NCBI GenBank assembly: GCA_001972305.1
Contig: BDDD01002260.1
Span: 129,454 to 193,453, forward strand
Length of the DNA: 64,000 nt
Origin: Cephalotus follicularis
Taxonomy: Eukaryota > Streptophyta > Magnoliopsida > Oxalidales > Cephalotaceae
Direction: 5' to 3'
The first letter of the stretch is position 1, and every line of letters begins with the position of its first letter. The notes under the pieces are model-generated. The model saw nothing but the letters and a program-made list of their open reading frames with translations, did no database searches and had not been told where the DNA came from. Positions 46,672 to 58,548 of this stretch are shown piece by piece. The position numbers were made by a program, and so were the translations under genes.

Positions 46672-47346
46672 TCAGGTTCCACGTCCCCCCTGAGCTCTAC
46701 ATTCACGATGGGGAGTACCTTGTCCTTCCCACGGTCCGCAACGGCAGTCTTGTAGCACTACCTGGCCACCTGCTGGTCTCCTCTGGCTTCTCCCACGCCA
46801 AACCTTGTGGGGGAACTTCATGAGTATGTGCCTCGTGGACACTATCACCTCCATCAGGTTCAGCCCTGGCCGCCCGATTATTGCATTGTATGGGCTGGGT
46901 GTATCAACCACCAGGAAAGTCATCTGCACCTGGGTTTGGCGTAGGGCTGTGCCTGCAACCACTGACAGTTCGATGGATCCCAAGGGATGGACCACCTCCC
47001 CTGCGAAGCTGACCAGTGGGGTCTTCACTGGCTTCAGCTGATCGATCGGTATTCTTAAATGATCAAAGGCATGCTTGTACAGAATATCGGCCGAGCTGCC
47101 GCTGTCAATCAAGATCCTCTTCATGGTGAAGAGTTCCACCATAAGGGTCACCACTACTGGGTCATCGTGAGGGAGACGTACTCCCTCATAGTCCGCCTCG
47201 GAGAAGGATATAACCTCCTCATCTCCACCAGTCCTCAGCCTCTTGCTGTGATGGACCTGCTGCACCGCAAGGGACTGCCTCCCGTAGGCCTTCCTGGCAT
47301 TCTTATGGTCCCCACCAAACGCGATCCCCCCGGAGATGGTGTGCAT
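46672..47346 (-). pseudogene. Element A aspartic protease
   Basis: A retroviral-type protease that cuts the Gag-Pol polyprotein. The 224-codon frame holds VVTLMVELFTMKRILIDSGS with the catalytic DSG, and later the YNAIIGRPGLNLMEVIVST flap and core end typical of Tat proteases. The last 40 codons (after about 46790) are read in the wrong frame because a frameshift precedes the linker to RT. It is preceded by the gag C-terminus (47616-47392). Confidence 0.87.
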
Positions 47347-47391
47347 GACCCCTCTGGGTTTCTGCTGCTACTCCTCCTCTTGTCGAGGAGC

Positions 47392-49068
47392 CTATTCTCT
47401 TCTTTGATCCCTTCTTCCTTGGGGAGCCTCGCTATCCACATACTTGCGCAGATGCCCCCTTCGGGTCAGATCCTCAATCTGGTTCTTCAGCTGCCTGCAC
47501 TCCTCGGTATCGTTCCCATGGTCACGATGGTACCGACAGTATTTTTCCACGTCCCTTTTCTCTGCTGGGGACCTCAACTTATCAGGCCACTGGATGGGGA
47601 CCTTATCCTGCTCCACGGCTAGTATTCTGGTGCGGGTGTCCAGGAGGGGGGCGAAGTTGTTGTAGGACGGGAGCGGTGCCCCTCCCTGGGTCGAGCCCTC
47701 TCTCCTGGAAAGCTTGTGCCTGAGGTCGTCCTTGGTTAGGTCTGACCTCTCTCTCTTCTTTTCCTTCTGTCCAGGAGCATTTCGTGAATGTTCCCATTTC
47801 TCCTCCTAACGGCCCGACCAGGGTGTTTTTTGTCTCCTGGCCGCCATCTCTTCCTCCGCATTGACGTACCTCTCTGCTCTCCTCACCAGGTCCTCCATAT
47901 CCACTGCGGGCCTCTTTAAAAGGGAGAAAGTAAAAGAGGAGTTATTCATCAGCCCACTATTCAATGCTGCCAGAGCGAAGGAGGGCTCCAGGTCTTTCAC
48001 TGTGAGAGACTCCCTGTTGAACCTGGTGAGGTAGTCCCTCAGCGACTCGTCTCTGCCCTGCACCACGTTGATCAGGTGAGTGGAGTTCCTCCTCTGTGTG
48101 GTGCTGTTGAGGAATTTTGTGACGAACAGCTCCGTAAGCTGGTCAAAGTCCTTCACCGACTTCTGAGCCAGGGTCGAGAACCACGACTGGGCAGCTCCAG
48201 TCAACGTTGCTGGGAACCCTCGGCATAGTGTGGTGTCTGAGACCTGGTGCACCAGCATGGTCTGGATATAAGTGCGCACATGCTGGATGGGGTCCGCGGA
48301 CCCATCATATTTATCCAGGCTAGGGAGCCGGAACCCGCTGGGGATGCGCTCCGTCATGATCTCAGCTGTGAAGGGGTGGGCACTGAGGTTACGTACCTCT
48401 TCCAAATACCCTCTTAGCTTGTCGGCTCCTTGGAGCCTTCTCTCCACCTCGGCAAGCCTTCGGTTCATCGCTTGCTCCACATCCTCGATGTCCCTAGCCC
48501 TGCTAGAAACACGTGACCCCACTGCCAACGCGGCCTCGTGGTCATGTCTGCTCCCCTGGGCCGCTCCAGCTCTGTGCGAGGCGTTGGAACGCACTCGCAC
48601 TTCCTCTTGAGGATCCACCTCCATAGCCTGGTGCTCGGGACTCACCCTCCTGGGAGCGTTGGGCTGGTCCTGAGCAGTTGATGACTCTGCCCTCTAAGAC
48701 GCATTAATCTTAGGTCTCCTCCCCAGGGGAACATTGTCCCCTGACCGCCTTGGGGGAAGTTTGTCTCCCTTAAGCGGGTTTCACCTGGCACCCCGGGGGT
48801 GCCCTATCTCCACCGCTGGCCTGTTGGGACCAGAAGCTCCTCGGACCACTGACGGAGCGGATTCGGCAGTTGTTGGTTGGCCAAAGTAGTGACCAACAAC
48901 TCGGTGAGGCGCTCCACCCCCTGAATCAGTTGGTTCAACCGCTCCCCCGTAATGGGGGCCTGTTATGCGATGGCGACAGGTTGAATAGTTTGAGATGGGT
49001 CACTTCGACCAGCAGGCCGGCTTCCACCTGTTGTGGAGTAGTTGTTGATGTTCTTCCTCGGAGGCATG
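47392..49068 (-). pseudogene. Element A gag
   Basis: The start is ATG 49066-49068 (MPPRKNINNYSTTGG), followed by an early stop and a low-complexity stretch. The main frame 48645-47806 (279 codons) has a Retrotrans_gag-type core: LPSLDKYDGSADPIQHVRTY near residue 113, ATLTGAAQSWFSTLAQKSV, FVTKFLNSTTQRRN and LRDYLTRFNRESL. Frame changes follow to 47797-47603 and 47616-47392, the latter with a knuckle-like KYCRYHRDHGNDTEEC. It has a Ser/Arg-rich N-terminus. Role: RNA packaging and particle shell. At least three defects. Confidence 0.88.
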
Positions 49069-49094
49069 ATTCTAAATGGCTTTTTGCTGCACTT

Positions 49095-49112
49095 CCCACA
49101 GACGGCGTCAAC
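49095..49112 (-). other. PBS-like site of element A
   Basis: On the minus strand, GTTGACGCCGTCTGTGGG directly follows the 5' LTR terminus CATCAACA. The GCGCCGTCTGTGGG-like site is usual for plant Tat elements. I do not assign the tRNA. Confidence 0.7.
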
Positions 49113-49662
49113 TGTTGATGCATAAATATTTCCTTCAACAGTACCCCACGTGTAGGGGCTTGATTTATTTGGAGAAACGCGTGAATCTGTCCGAGAAAGG
49201 GTGTTTGTTGGCTGGTTGGTAATCTCGGCACAAATAAAAGTGACAGGTAGAAGGTCCAGAAGGTTGTTCTCCCGAGTTCACTCTGACGCTCTAGTTAGTG
49301 ATTGCACAGAGAGTATTGGGGTTCTTTTAGTGCTAAGAAATGGCTGATCTTTATTTTGACTATTGAACTCGTATTTATAGACTTCTCAGTGACTGATGAG
49401 CGTTATATCAGGAGTTGGTTGCCCCTAGGGAAAAAGTGTTAGTGGTCCTGACATTTCCCTTGATCTCCTCCCTATTTGATGGCTATGGCCGCAAACCCAT
49501 TAATGGATTGGTGGGTTGTGACGGCATGCCAGTCTCTTTCCCCATGTTGATGTGATGGCAGGCTGTGACGGCAGGCCACGTGCCCAAGTCCTAGCGTGAC
49601 ATCTGTCACCCTTTCCTTGAGACGCGTGTCTTTATGCTTAAAAAAGGATTTTTCCCATATCA
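49113..49662 (-). repeat. Element A 5' LTR (right copy)
   Basis: 550 bp, the same length as the left copy. It is flanked by ACACC at 49663-49667. Promoter function is expected on the minus strand. It contains the CCCCACGTGTAGGGGC block. Confidence 0.95.
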
Positions 49663-49667
49663 ACACC

Positions 49668-49753
49668 AAATATGTGATCAAATATAGTCTTAACTATATA
49701 CCCAAATTACTCTATCTTATTTTGTATACATATTGTTTAATTTCAAAGACCAA

Positions 49754-49791
<38 letters not shown>

Positions 49792-50674
49792 GTTTTAGGT
49801 TTAGCTAATTATTTATGAGTTTTGGCTTGTTAATTAGAAATCAACCCAACATTACGAAATAAAATTTATAATAATTTGAAAATAAGTGTAACTAGGGTCG
49901 GAAGTACATGAGTCCCACTGGATTATGGTGAAACAAATCAATATATATTAGTTAGAAGTTCGAAATATACTTCTATGAGAAGCTCGGACTCTCATCTGCC
50001 ATTGCACTTCTTTCCAGTCCAATTTGATATCAAATAATAGACTTTAGCCCTTTTTTCTAAACTAAAGAGGAAATGTCCTTTTTAAGGTGTGTCATCAATA
50101 TTTTTTAAATTTAATTATTAGATGTGAAGTTCAATCAAGATCGATTACAATAGAAATTTTGTTGAAGATGTTGTATCAATATATGAATAAATAATAGAAT
50201 AGTTAAATTTTGTATATACAGATGAAATAGTTTAAATATATTATATTGACTTGAAATTTGCATAAATGATCTGCATTGATAGAATTTCAAATTAAACGGT
50301 TTGATTTCTAAAATATCAATCATGAGCTATAAAAGGAGATTTTTTTTATGTACAGATGAAATAGTTAAAATATATTCTATTGATTCAAAAATTTGCATAA
50401 GTGATCTTTATTAATAGAATATCAAATCAAACAGTTTGATTTCAAAAATATCAATCATAAGCCCTAAGAGAAGATTTCTTTTTAGTTGATGGAAAAAGAT
50501 TGAAACAAGTTCCCCGGAAGAAAAGTTGAACAATAATTAGTATTTTTTTTAATTAATGTGAGATTTAAAAAAAAATAACCAACTTTTTTTAAAGAAACCC
50601 CTGACCTCGCATATTTCTCTATTATTGTTTGAGGAAGTCAACGATTAACACACACTAACACGTCATTAACGTAC
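49668..50674. other. AT-rich host sequence with simple repeats
   Basis: No coding region. It has a (CA)n-(TA)n microsatellite at 49755-49790 and the 134-bp repeat described separately. Confidence 0.6.
50219..50470. repeat. 134-bp tandem repeat (two copies) with a dispersed relative
   Basis: The units start CAGATGAAATAG at 50219 and 50353 and share TTTGCATAA, TAATAGAAT and CGGTTTGATTT-like blocks with moderate divergence. A more distant relative occurs at about 54125-54240. Possibly a decayed MITE family; no termini defined. Confidence 0.75.
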
Positions 50675-50682
50675 GATATCGA

Positions 50683-51074
50683 TAGGAATGGCAACGAGCT
50701 GGTTCTGGTACGGGTAGTGTGAGGCTCGGACCCGGACCTGGACCCGCATACTTTGATATGGGACCGAAGCCTGTACGGGTACACTATATTAGTACTAGAA
50801 CCGATCCTACAGTAAAAAATAGGTACCAAACCGAACCGGATTTGTTAGTAATAAAAAAATCTAATAAATTATTTTTATTATTTATAGTTTAGATTTTATA
50901 TATATATAAAATTGAAAAAGTAATATACCCGAGTCGGTTCCAGATTCATAACTCTAATACCCAAAACTGACCAGAGTCTTATAAATTGGTATCGAATCCG
51001 ACCCGAAATCGAATTTCAAAAAAAAAAATCATCTCCTCATTACGGTTTCGGTTCAATTTTAATTATCATTTTTA
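50683..51074. mobile_element. Non-autonomous hAT-type element, 392 bp, 8-bp TSD
   Basis: It is flanked by the perfect 8-bp palindromic duplication GATATCGA (50675-50682 and 51075-51082). The left end is TAGGAATGGCAAC. The right end inverted is TAAAAATGATAAT. All differences among the first 12 bases are transitions. The interior is rich in CCCGGACCC, CGGGTA and CCGAACCGG strings with no ORF. The 8-bp duplication and TAGGGATGGCAA-like termini are typical of hAT MITEs. Confidence 0.88.
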
Positions 51075-51082
51075 GATATCGA

Positions 51083-51830
51083 GAATGACAAATCTGACTT
51101 CTCTATTGACTGCTAACTACTTCTCTCACAACACAACGGAAGGAAGCACAAGAGACAAACATTTCTTATCGTGATTAGATAAGAAACTTAGCAAAATAGT
51201 CCCCTAACTTTGGAAGCTTTCTAAAAGCACATTGTTTTTGTATGTTAGTTTTAATAGATATTTTTTGATGTCATGTTTTTCAAAGTACTTGTTAGAGATC
51301 CATCTATCTATGAATCTGTTTTGTTGAAACTTGGCTAGAGACCTTAATATTTATAACTATTTATGTTTCATTTCGTAAAAATGTGCATACGGTGAAAATG
51401 TGAACAATTATTTTAATGTTTATGGTACAAGTTGATGTGTGGATGAATTTAGCATTACAAAAGTAAATATTAACTTTTTTGAGATGGAACTAGTAATTGA
51501 CCATACTGATTCTTTTAATCAAGACATTTGTGGTGAATCCAAATTTCCTGAAATAATTACATTAGTAATTAAGGTAGTTTTGATTATTAGATTAAAATTT
51601 ATTGGATATAAATGCTCAACATCAGAAAATATTATCAATGATATTTTTAATGTGGTATATTTATAATCATTAGATTTTAATTCAATGAATGAAAAGAATT
51701 ATTGTAGGTACAATTATTATAGAAGATTTGGATTCTTCTCGAAATAAGTTGTGAACTTTTAACCTTGACTCTGTATTTTACACTATTAATGCTTGTTGTT
51801 ACCCTTGTTTTGAACTATCTGCATCCCAAG
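51083..51830. other. AT-rich stretch without recognised features
   Basis: I see no supported gene. An ORF of 75 codons at 51439 has AT-driven composition and no recognisable motif. Confidence 0.5.
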
Positions 51831-52341
51831 TGATATGGGAAAAATTCCACTTAAAGAATAGTGTCACGTATTCTCAGGAAAAGACGCTAGATGTCCTATT
51901 GAGGCATAAACACGTGATCGGGCGTTACACAAAATTTGGGAAGATAACGCGCCATAACGTCCAGACGCCAAATCCGGTGGAGAATCAGGGAAATGCCCGA
52001 AATACTCGACATTTCCTTAGGAGAACACTTATCACCTCCTAAAATAAAATAAGGCAGTTACAATCATCTCCTATAAATACAGGAATCAAACGTTTAACAC
52101 AGGTTGACCATTTTTACATACTAAAGTATCATGTGATTACATTCTTCCTTACCTTGTCTAACTTAAGCATCGGAGTGTCCCCAGGAGTAAATTCTCCTGG
52201 ACCTACGATATGTTGCTTACTTGTGTAGAGAATACAGTCACACTATCATTCTCATTACTTTCTCGGAACTCTCACAACGTTTCTCTCAACAAATCAAAGT
52301 TTTACACGTGAGATACTGTTAAGTAGAAGATTTCTATATCA
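51831..52341 (+). mobile_element. Candidate solo LTR (511 bp)
   Basis: It starts TGATATGGGAAAA and ends TTTCTATATCA, so the termini are an inverted repeat (TGATAT/ATATCA) like Tat LTRs reversed. It has a TATA-like CCTATAAATACAGG at about 52068 and GC-richer composition than its surroundings. Flanks CCAAG and ACATC do not match, so no target duplication supports it. Confidence 0.5.
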
Positions 52342-55300
52342 ACATCAATTAACATCGGTAATTAGGAAAATCATTATAGTATCACCGACAACAAATAAAT
52401 ATTAGAATAGGGCCAGGCACAGAAGTGCCCATGTGAAGCCCCGTGAAAAAGAAAAGTTATTGGACAACATATATAGACACAATGTGAGAAATTTAGGCAT
52501 ATCTGCATATAACGTGTGTTCATATCATTATTTATGATTACATATGCTCTGTTTATTCAAAAATCTCTTGAAATAAAAGTTACATATTAACTAAACTCGA
52601 TCATACTTATGTGGATGTCAATAATCAAGAATATATATCAATAATGTTATTGACAGCATATAAGATGATATAACAAATACATAATATATGATATATCATT
52701 TAATTAATTAATTAAATAATAAAAAACGATATAATTATTATATTTTTTATTAATTAGATAATATTTTATATATTATACATTTATTATCTAACTCATATAC
52801 TTTTAATAACAAAATTTTTAATAAATATGCATCACAGTTTGAGAGATGGATTAGTAGTTTTCGGGTAAGGCTCAATTCCTCAATTTCAAATATAAGACAG
52901 GAATACAGCCGTATAGATACTGGTATGATTGATGGAACTGGAGAATCGGAGATGGATTTTTTACTTTTGAGTAAAGACCACAAATGAATGAAATTCAAAA
53001 TTTTATTTACATTGTCAACCACGAGTTTCTCCACGTTAGCAACGGAGAAATTAAGAACAGAGTTTTGATACGCCACCCACCACGCCTTAAAGAAAATTAA
53101 ACAACAAAATTTAAAATTTGTCAACTCTTGTCTCCTCATATCCATGTTGTTTTTCGTGTTAATTATTTTTCATATTGTTTAAGCGTCCTATTTTATGCTT
53201 TTACCCTTTACGTGATCGAGGAGAGAACAGTTTTGTATATGGACTAATTAGATACATCATACAATTCAATTAAAGACCCGGGGGAGTACACAAAATTTTA
53301 AGACATTATCTACAACATCTAGACATATAATAGCGTCATCGATGTCTTGTTGAAACCAAATCATTGAGAATAATGCATAACCAAATTACATTTAGATTGT
53401 TATGGTAGATTAAACTACCACAGCCTCCAGAGATATATATTATTCAACATTTAAAAAAAGATGAGCAAAGTTTTTTTCTTTTTATATTATTTAAAAAATA
53501 AAAAATGAAACTAATCACACCTCTGAATATATTCTATTCGTAAACCTCTTATTTGCATCACACTATAAAGTAATAAGTTAAAAACTTACCTATGTGAAGA
53601 GCAAAATGCTTTTTTTTTTTAATTACCTTATGCGAGTGTGACGTGTTTGCATTTCCTTTTTGGTTGAGGTACTACTAAGAGGATAAAACCAAGCCTCGTC
53701 CTGTTTACACTATATATAGTAGGTATGTACCTTTTTTGGCCTGGACTTAGCCATATAGCCACTTCTTGCTCATGTAACAACCGTCATGACACCTTCATTT
53801 CATCATTGAAGGAACAATAATACATTATAAAACTTAACGTATTCATGAAGATATAAGTGTTTCTTCCGATGCTACTCAGCTTGTCCCATGCTAGTGTTGT
53901 TGCATATATTTCAAATATAAATAGAGGATATTTGTCAACGCACGGTGCTTATATCTATTGATATTTAGTTCATGAATAATTTATAATTTTAAAATTTAAT
54001 CAGTTTTATCTTTATAGATCATATATACAAATTTTCAATACAATTAAATATTTATAGATATATCATTTTATACACGGTCGTTATATGAGTCTCTTAGAAA
54101 TTCATATAACGTTTGAAATTATTACATGTGGATGTAATAATTAAAGATATTTTATTGATTTAAAAATTTATATACATGATTTACATGGATAGAACTTGAA
54201 ATTTAACGGTTAAATTTTTAAAATATATATCATGAATAGACGAAATACCGGTAGATAAGAGGAAGTTTCTCCGTACCGGTATAGAATTAGTATTATCTAA
54301 TATAATTATATCTAAATATGCAAGATATTGAATTTGCACATTTTAGTTTGGCTCCGAATGGGGAGGCAAGTACACTGTACCGTTAGCCATAGAGAGTGGC
54401 CCTCATTCATGGGCTTAATATTCTTTTATTGGTAGATATATTACTCCCCATAAAAGTGGCTCCACAAATGGTTTCCAACTTTCCTTAACTGTGTAAGTAT
54501 TCTTCCTTGCTGGTCTCGTGCACAAAAGGTTTGGATCGATATGGGAATTTCTTAAACAAAGACGAGTAATTCAAATTATTTTCACTACTCTTTTAAGCTT
54601 CACACGTCACGCTTGCTTTTTCATGTTCATATGATAGGCATGTCGAAACTCTGATTGTGCCAGCGATAGTGACAAAAGTTAACACAACATCAACGACTAT
54701 AATAATATTTAATCTTAATAACAAAGAATTCAGCGTAATCAAAAAACAAATATCCCTCAGATTTCTTTTTATCATAAATATTTTTCCCTAATTTTAAATT
54801 TTATAAAAACTTCTATAAATTATATAATTATCAAGCAAATATCTCTATTTATGTTTAAAATATTTAAAATATTTTCAGTTTTATTTTTCTAATATTTTTT
54901 TTTCATTTTATGAAAATATTAGTATGTTGCTTGTTTGTAGACCGTTTTGAAAAAGAAAAAAATACTCCTTAAACATATCTACATGTCTAATTTTTAATTT
55001 AAAAAATTTCATGAAAATTTTTTAATTATAAAATATTTGATGTTCAAGATATTATTATTTAATTATTTACCTTTCAAACTGAATTGTTTGTGTTTTTTAT
55101 TTTATAAAAATATTCGTACGTTATTCGTTAAATAATGCTCATTAAGAAGAATTAGATATCTAGTTTATTATTCAATAAATTTTATTAAAAAATTGTGATT
55201 AATTTTTTTCATGAAACTCATGTTGTATTGAAAACTAGTCATTTAAATATTCTCAACGAGTTTTTTTTGTGTGCTTAAAACGTACTACAAAGGAATAAAT

Positions 55301-55546
55301 ACTAATATTTTTGAAAAATAAAAAGAAAATATATTGAAAAAATAAAACTAAGGGTATTTCTGATATTTTAACATAAAATGAGGTATTTATTAGACAATTA
55401 TATAACTTATGGTAGATTTTATAAAACCTAAAAATAAAAAGAGGTATTTGTGGTGGTCAACAAAAATATGATTATGGTTTTTATAGTTTACCCAAGAATT
55501 TATGATTAAAAATACCTTAAAATAATATTATAGTCTAATAAATTTA
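52342..55546. other. Long AT-rich intergenic stretch
   Basis: No recognisable gene. A 131-codon minus-strand ORF (52750-53145) has no motif I recognise and lies in very AT-rich DNA, so I do not call it. A diverged copy of the 134-bp repeat lies at about 54125-54240. No RNA gene was recognised by eye. Confidence 0.5.
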
Positions 55547-56946
55547 GGTTTCGTTTGTTTGGAAGAAAATATTTTCTTGAAAAATATTTTCCTCATTTTC
55601 CTGTGTTTGCTAAAATTTAGAAAATAAGTCAACGCGAAATATTTTCCAGTCAACGAAAAATCTTAATATAAATATAGGAAAATGTTTTCCTAAAAAAAAG
55701 GAAAACATTTTCCCCTCCCTTATCTCTCACGATTAAAAAAAAATCATAACAAATCGTTCTCTCTCCCTATTCATGTAAGCTTTTCTCTCTATCTCTCCTC
55801 TCTCTCTAACTCTCTCTCTCTTTCTCTCTATATCTCTCTCTATCTCTCTTTCTCTCTCTATATTTCTTTCTCTCTCTATATCTCTCTCTATCTCTCTTTC
55901 TCTCTCTATCTCTATCTTAGTATGGATATTGTTGATACAAAAATCCTTCTCTCAACAGTATCCTACGTGGAGAACTTTAATTTGTTAAGAGAAACGCTCG
56001 AAAAGGATGCATGGGAGGAAGACGTCGATCTCTGATTCCTGCACTAGGTAACAAACTGGTGGAAGGTCCAGGAGGTTGTTCTCCCGGGGACACTCTGACG
56101 CTCAAGTTAGGCAATGTGCAGAGGGTATAAGGTTCTTTGCAATGTAAAAATGGCTGACCTTTGATTTGTGTTTGATTCTTGTATTTATAGGGCTAGTTTG
56201 TAACTGTCTGAGAGTGAAAAACGGAGGTGATAGCTGTTCCCTAAGGAAATGCCGAGGATCTCGGGATTTCCCTTATCTCCACCCGATTTATCTCTACCTT
56301 CCTTGTTGGTAGTTAACTGTATCTTATCTTCTATATTTGGAAGATATGGATCCCTGAAAAGTAGGCTAACTTCATGGCTTCATTACATAAATGAGGAGGG
56401 GATCCTCTGCAACAGGTCTGCCGAGGAGGCGAACCGTAGTAATGCTGCTGTGGTAGTCAGCCTCTTGCCTCAAGGTCTTCAGCGTCTAGAGTTTCTCCAA
56501 AGACTTGTGCTTGAAGTGAGTGGTCTTATGCTATGTAGCCGAGGAGATTCTCGACACTGTTGCTACAGAGGGGGTCCTCGGCCCTGATGCCGAAGAGAGT
56601 AATCTTTGCATAGCAACCGCGGGGTGGCTCCTTGGCACCTAGGTCGAGGAGGAATTTTTCACATGTCACTGTTTTTGTAGTTAATAAGCTTCCTCTGACT
56701 TGAGTTCGCACAAACTTTGAAACTCTTGAACACTTAGCGGTGTCTACGGAGGACACGTGTCGTTTTTTATTTAATTCAATTTTCCCCCATATCAGATATG
56801 TTAATGGACAAAAATTAATTTTATTAACAAAAGAAAATATTTTCCAGATTGTGTTCCAAACAGTAAAAAATATTTTCTAAATTATACACCAAACACAAAA
56901 AAAAAAATTCAAGAAAATATTTATTTTTTTCCAAACAAACGGAGCA
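55547..56946. mobile_element. Tourist-like (PIF/Harbinger) MITE split by a solo LTR
   Basis: The left end GGTTTCGTTTGTTTGG and right end (inverted) TGCTCCGTTTGTTTGG form a terminal inverted repeat. It extends inward through GAAAATATTTTC-type sequence. The flanking TTA (55544-55546 and 56947-56949) fits the 3-bp duplication of the Harbinger group. Removing the solo LTR leaves about 530 bp. The interior is rich in CT repeats (55795-55918). A hAT origin is possible, but no 8-bp duplication is seen. Confidence 0.65.
55930..56794 (-). mobile_element. Solo LTR, Tat-type, in the MITE
   Basis: It starts TGTTGATACAAAA and ends CCCATATCA with the perfect duplication GATAT (55925-55929 and 56795-56799). 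It shares with the element A LTR the CTCAACAGTATCC-like start, the GTCCAGGAGGTTGTTCTCCC block and the TATTTATAG box, but is 865 bp. Orientation is taken from A. Confidence 0.88.
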
Positions 56947-56949
56947 TTA

Positions 56950-57825
56950 GATATAGATTTTATGGTACTTATAAAAGGTAAGACTATAATAAAATAATTT
57001 ATAAACATCTGCATAACATCAAGGAGCTCATGAAACTTAGTCTGAAGATCAAACTGAGAGGTTTATTCATCAAACTATCCGTATCAAGTAGCTCCTCGAT
57101 CCCTCTCTCTCATTCTCTCTACTTACGCACTCAAAATAATAGAATTTGTTGGGTTTATTATCCATTGATGCAGTTTAACATTGCAATAAGGGTCGTTTAA
57201 TACACTGTTATATTAGGGAGGGTACAAATATAACTCTATTTAATATATCAATTTATAAAATTATTTTTTTATCTAAATTTTTACTATAATATTATATCAT
57301 CTAAAGTATTCACACAAAAATTAAAAAAAATTAATTTAAAAAGATATCTCAAATAACCCATAAATTGAGGACTATCTCATATTCTTTCGTAACAAACGAA
57401 CTCTAACTCTCAATCTTAATTTCCTCACTTGCGAGGTAAACAAGAGAAGTACATTAATGTGAATCACCCTATATAGCAAGTCAATTGAATAACGAAGTCA
57501 CATTACATTATTGACTTTCTACGGTGGATTTATAATGATAAAGAAAGAAAGAAAGAACTATAAATCATGCATTTGTTTAACTGCCTATAACCAACCAAAT
57601 TAACCCAAGTTGTGTGAGAAAAGATTCATGATGCATTTGCAAACCTTTGCTTGTGATCATGCCTAATCTTACACTCAGCCAATTAGAATTATTATTTCAG
57701 AAGTTTGATATGTTGATTTATTATTTGTCCATAAGGTAAAATAGAAGGATAGATATTCCAGCGTATATTTTGGTCGATCTTCTTATTGAGAGATATGGCT
57801 AAATATGTGTGTTTTTGATAGTTTC
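56950..57825. other. AT-rich spacer before element D
   Basis: No gene or repeat recognised apart from a short GAAA run near 57541-57556. Confidence 0.5.
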
Positions 57826-58503
57826 TGTAACACCCCGTGCCTGCAGGGCGGATATGTGGTATTACTCTCAATCCAAAACACAATACAATGGTCGGGACTA
57901 ACAATATAAAAATACGGAAAACTTAAAACTTTGCAATACATAACACTTGTGGAAGATACAATACAAATCCATCTAACAGTACAATGCAAAGCTTTTACAA
58001 TACAGTCTTTTACAATACATCATTAATCCTTCAATACAGTGTTACAATACAATACATAACAAATCAATCCTTTTGCCACGATGTGTCGATTTTGTGCAGA
58101 AAATAGGGCCAATCTCGGGTCAAAATCCAATTTAAAGCCATTATTTGAAAACCAAAGTTTGCAATCAATCATTTGAGGTTAGTAAGACTAGTTACAACCT
58201 CCCAAATTCGATTTCAATCATTCAATTTAACAATTAGGTTAAGGGTTTGCTATAAACCCTAGAAACCTCAATTCAATCACTCAATCACTCAATTCAATAA
58301 TGCAATTCAATCAATCAATCAATAAAACAATAGGCAATTCAGTAAACAAGTCCTACCTTTCACTGAAGCTTTAAAAGTTGAGCTTCCAATCACTCAATCG
58401 ATTTCTATTACGTTCAATCACCAATCCACTCCTTGCAATCGTTGTTCTTGTCGATGAAGATGCAATCCGGGGCTGCAATGGTGGAAGATGGAGCTGCCAG
58501 CAA

Positions 58504-58548
<45 letters not shown>

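Larger units (their letters stand above)
43206..46706 (-). pseudogene. Element A reverse transcriptase, split by C3
   Basis: The N-terminal part lies at 46706-46253 (FLRNNRDVFAW, then stops, then ANPVLVKKANGKWRICIDFTDLNKA). C3 is inserted after it (43831-46252, duplication TAGGA). The frame resumes at 43830: [39 protein letters not shown], a stop near 43614, then the catalytic segment MEVYIDDMLVKT (YIDD, both Asp kept) and thumb sequences to 43206. At least three in-frame stops. The clean rejoining of a known RT sequence across C3 is the best proof that C3 is an insertion. Confidence 0.9.
12599..49667 (-). mobile_element. Element A: Tat-type Ty3/gypsy retrotransposon, heavily nested
   Basis: The two 550-bp LTRs (12604-13153 and 49113-49662) are flanked by the perfect 5-bp duplication ACACC (12599-12603 and 49663-49667), so everything between is one insertion plus later nested ones. 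The sense strand is minus. Order from 49662: LTR, PBS-like site, gag, protease, reverse transcriptase, RNase H, a second RNase H, integrase, hairpin-rich spacer, an opposite-strand gene, a 68-bp tandem array, polypurine tract, LTR. The double RNase H and the opposite-strand gene are traits of the Tat lineage. Insertions B1, C1, C2 and C3 each have their own 5-bp duplication. Subtracting them leaves about 11.6 kb. Confidence 0.93.

Noticed and set aside
12604-49662. Reading the 34-37 kb and 39-46 kb non-coding blocks as host genes or promoters
   Set aside because: Each block has TG...CA ends and a perfect 5-bp duplication, and known pol frames rejoin across it, so they are inserted LTRs.
52750-53145. 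131-codon minus-strand ORF
   Set aside because: Very AT-rich surroundings, hydrophobic composition expected from AT-rich DNA, no recognised motif and no splice or promoter context.
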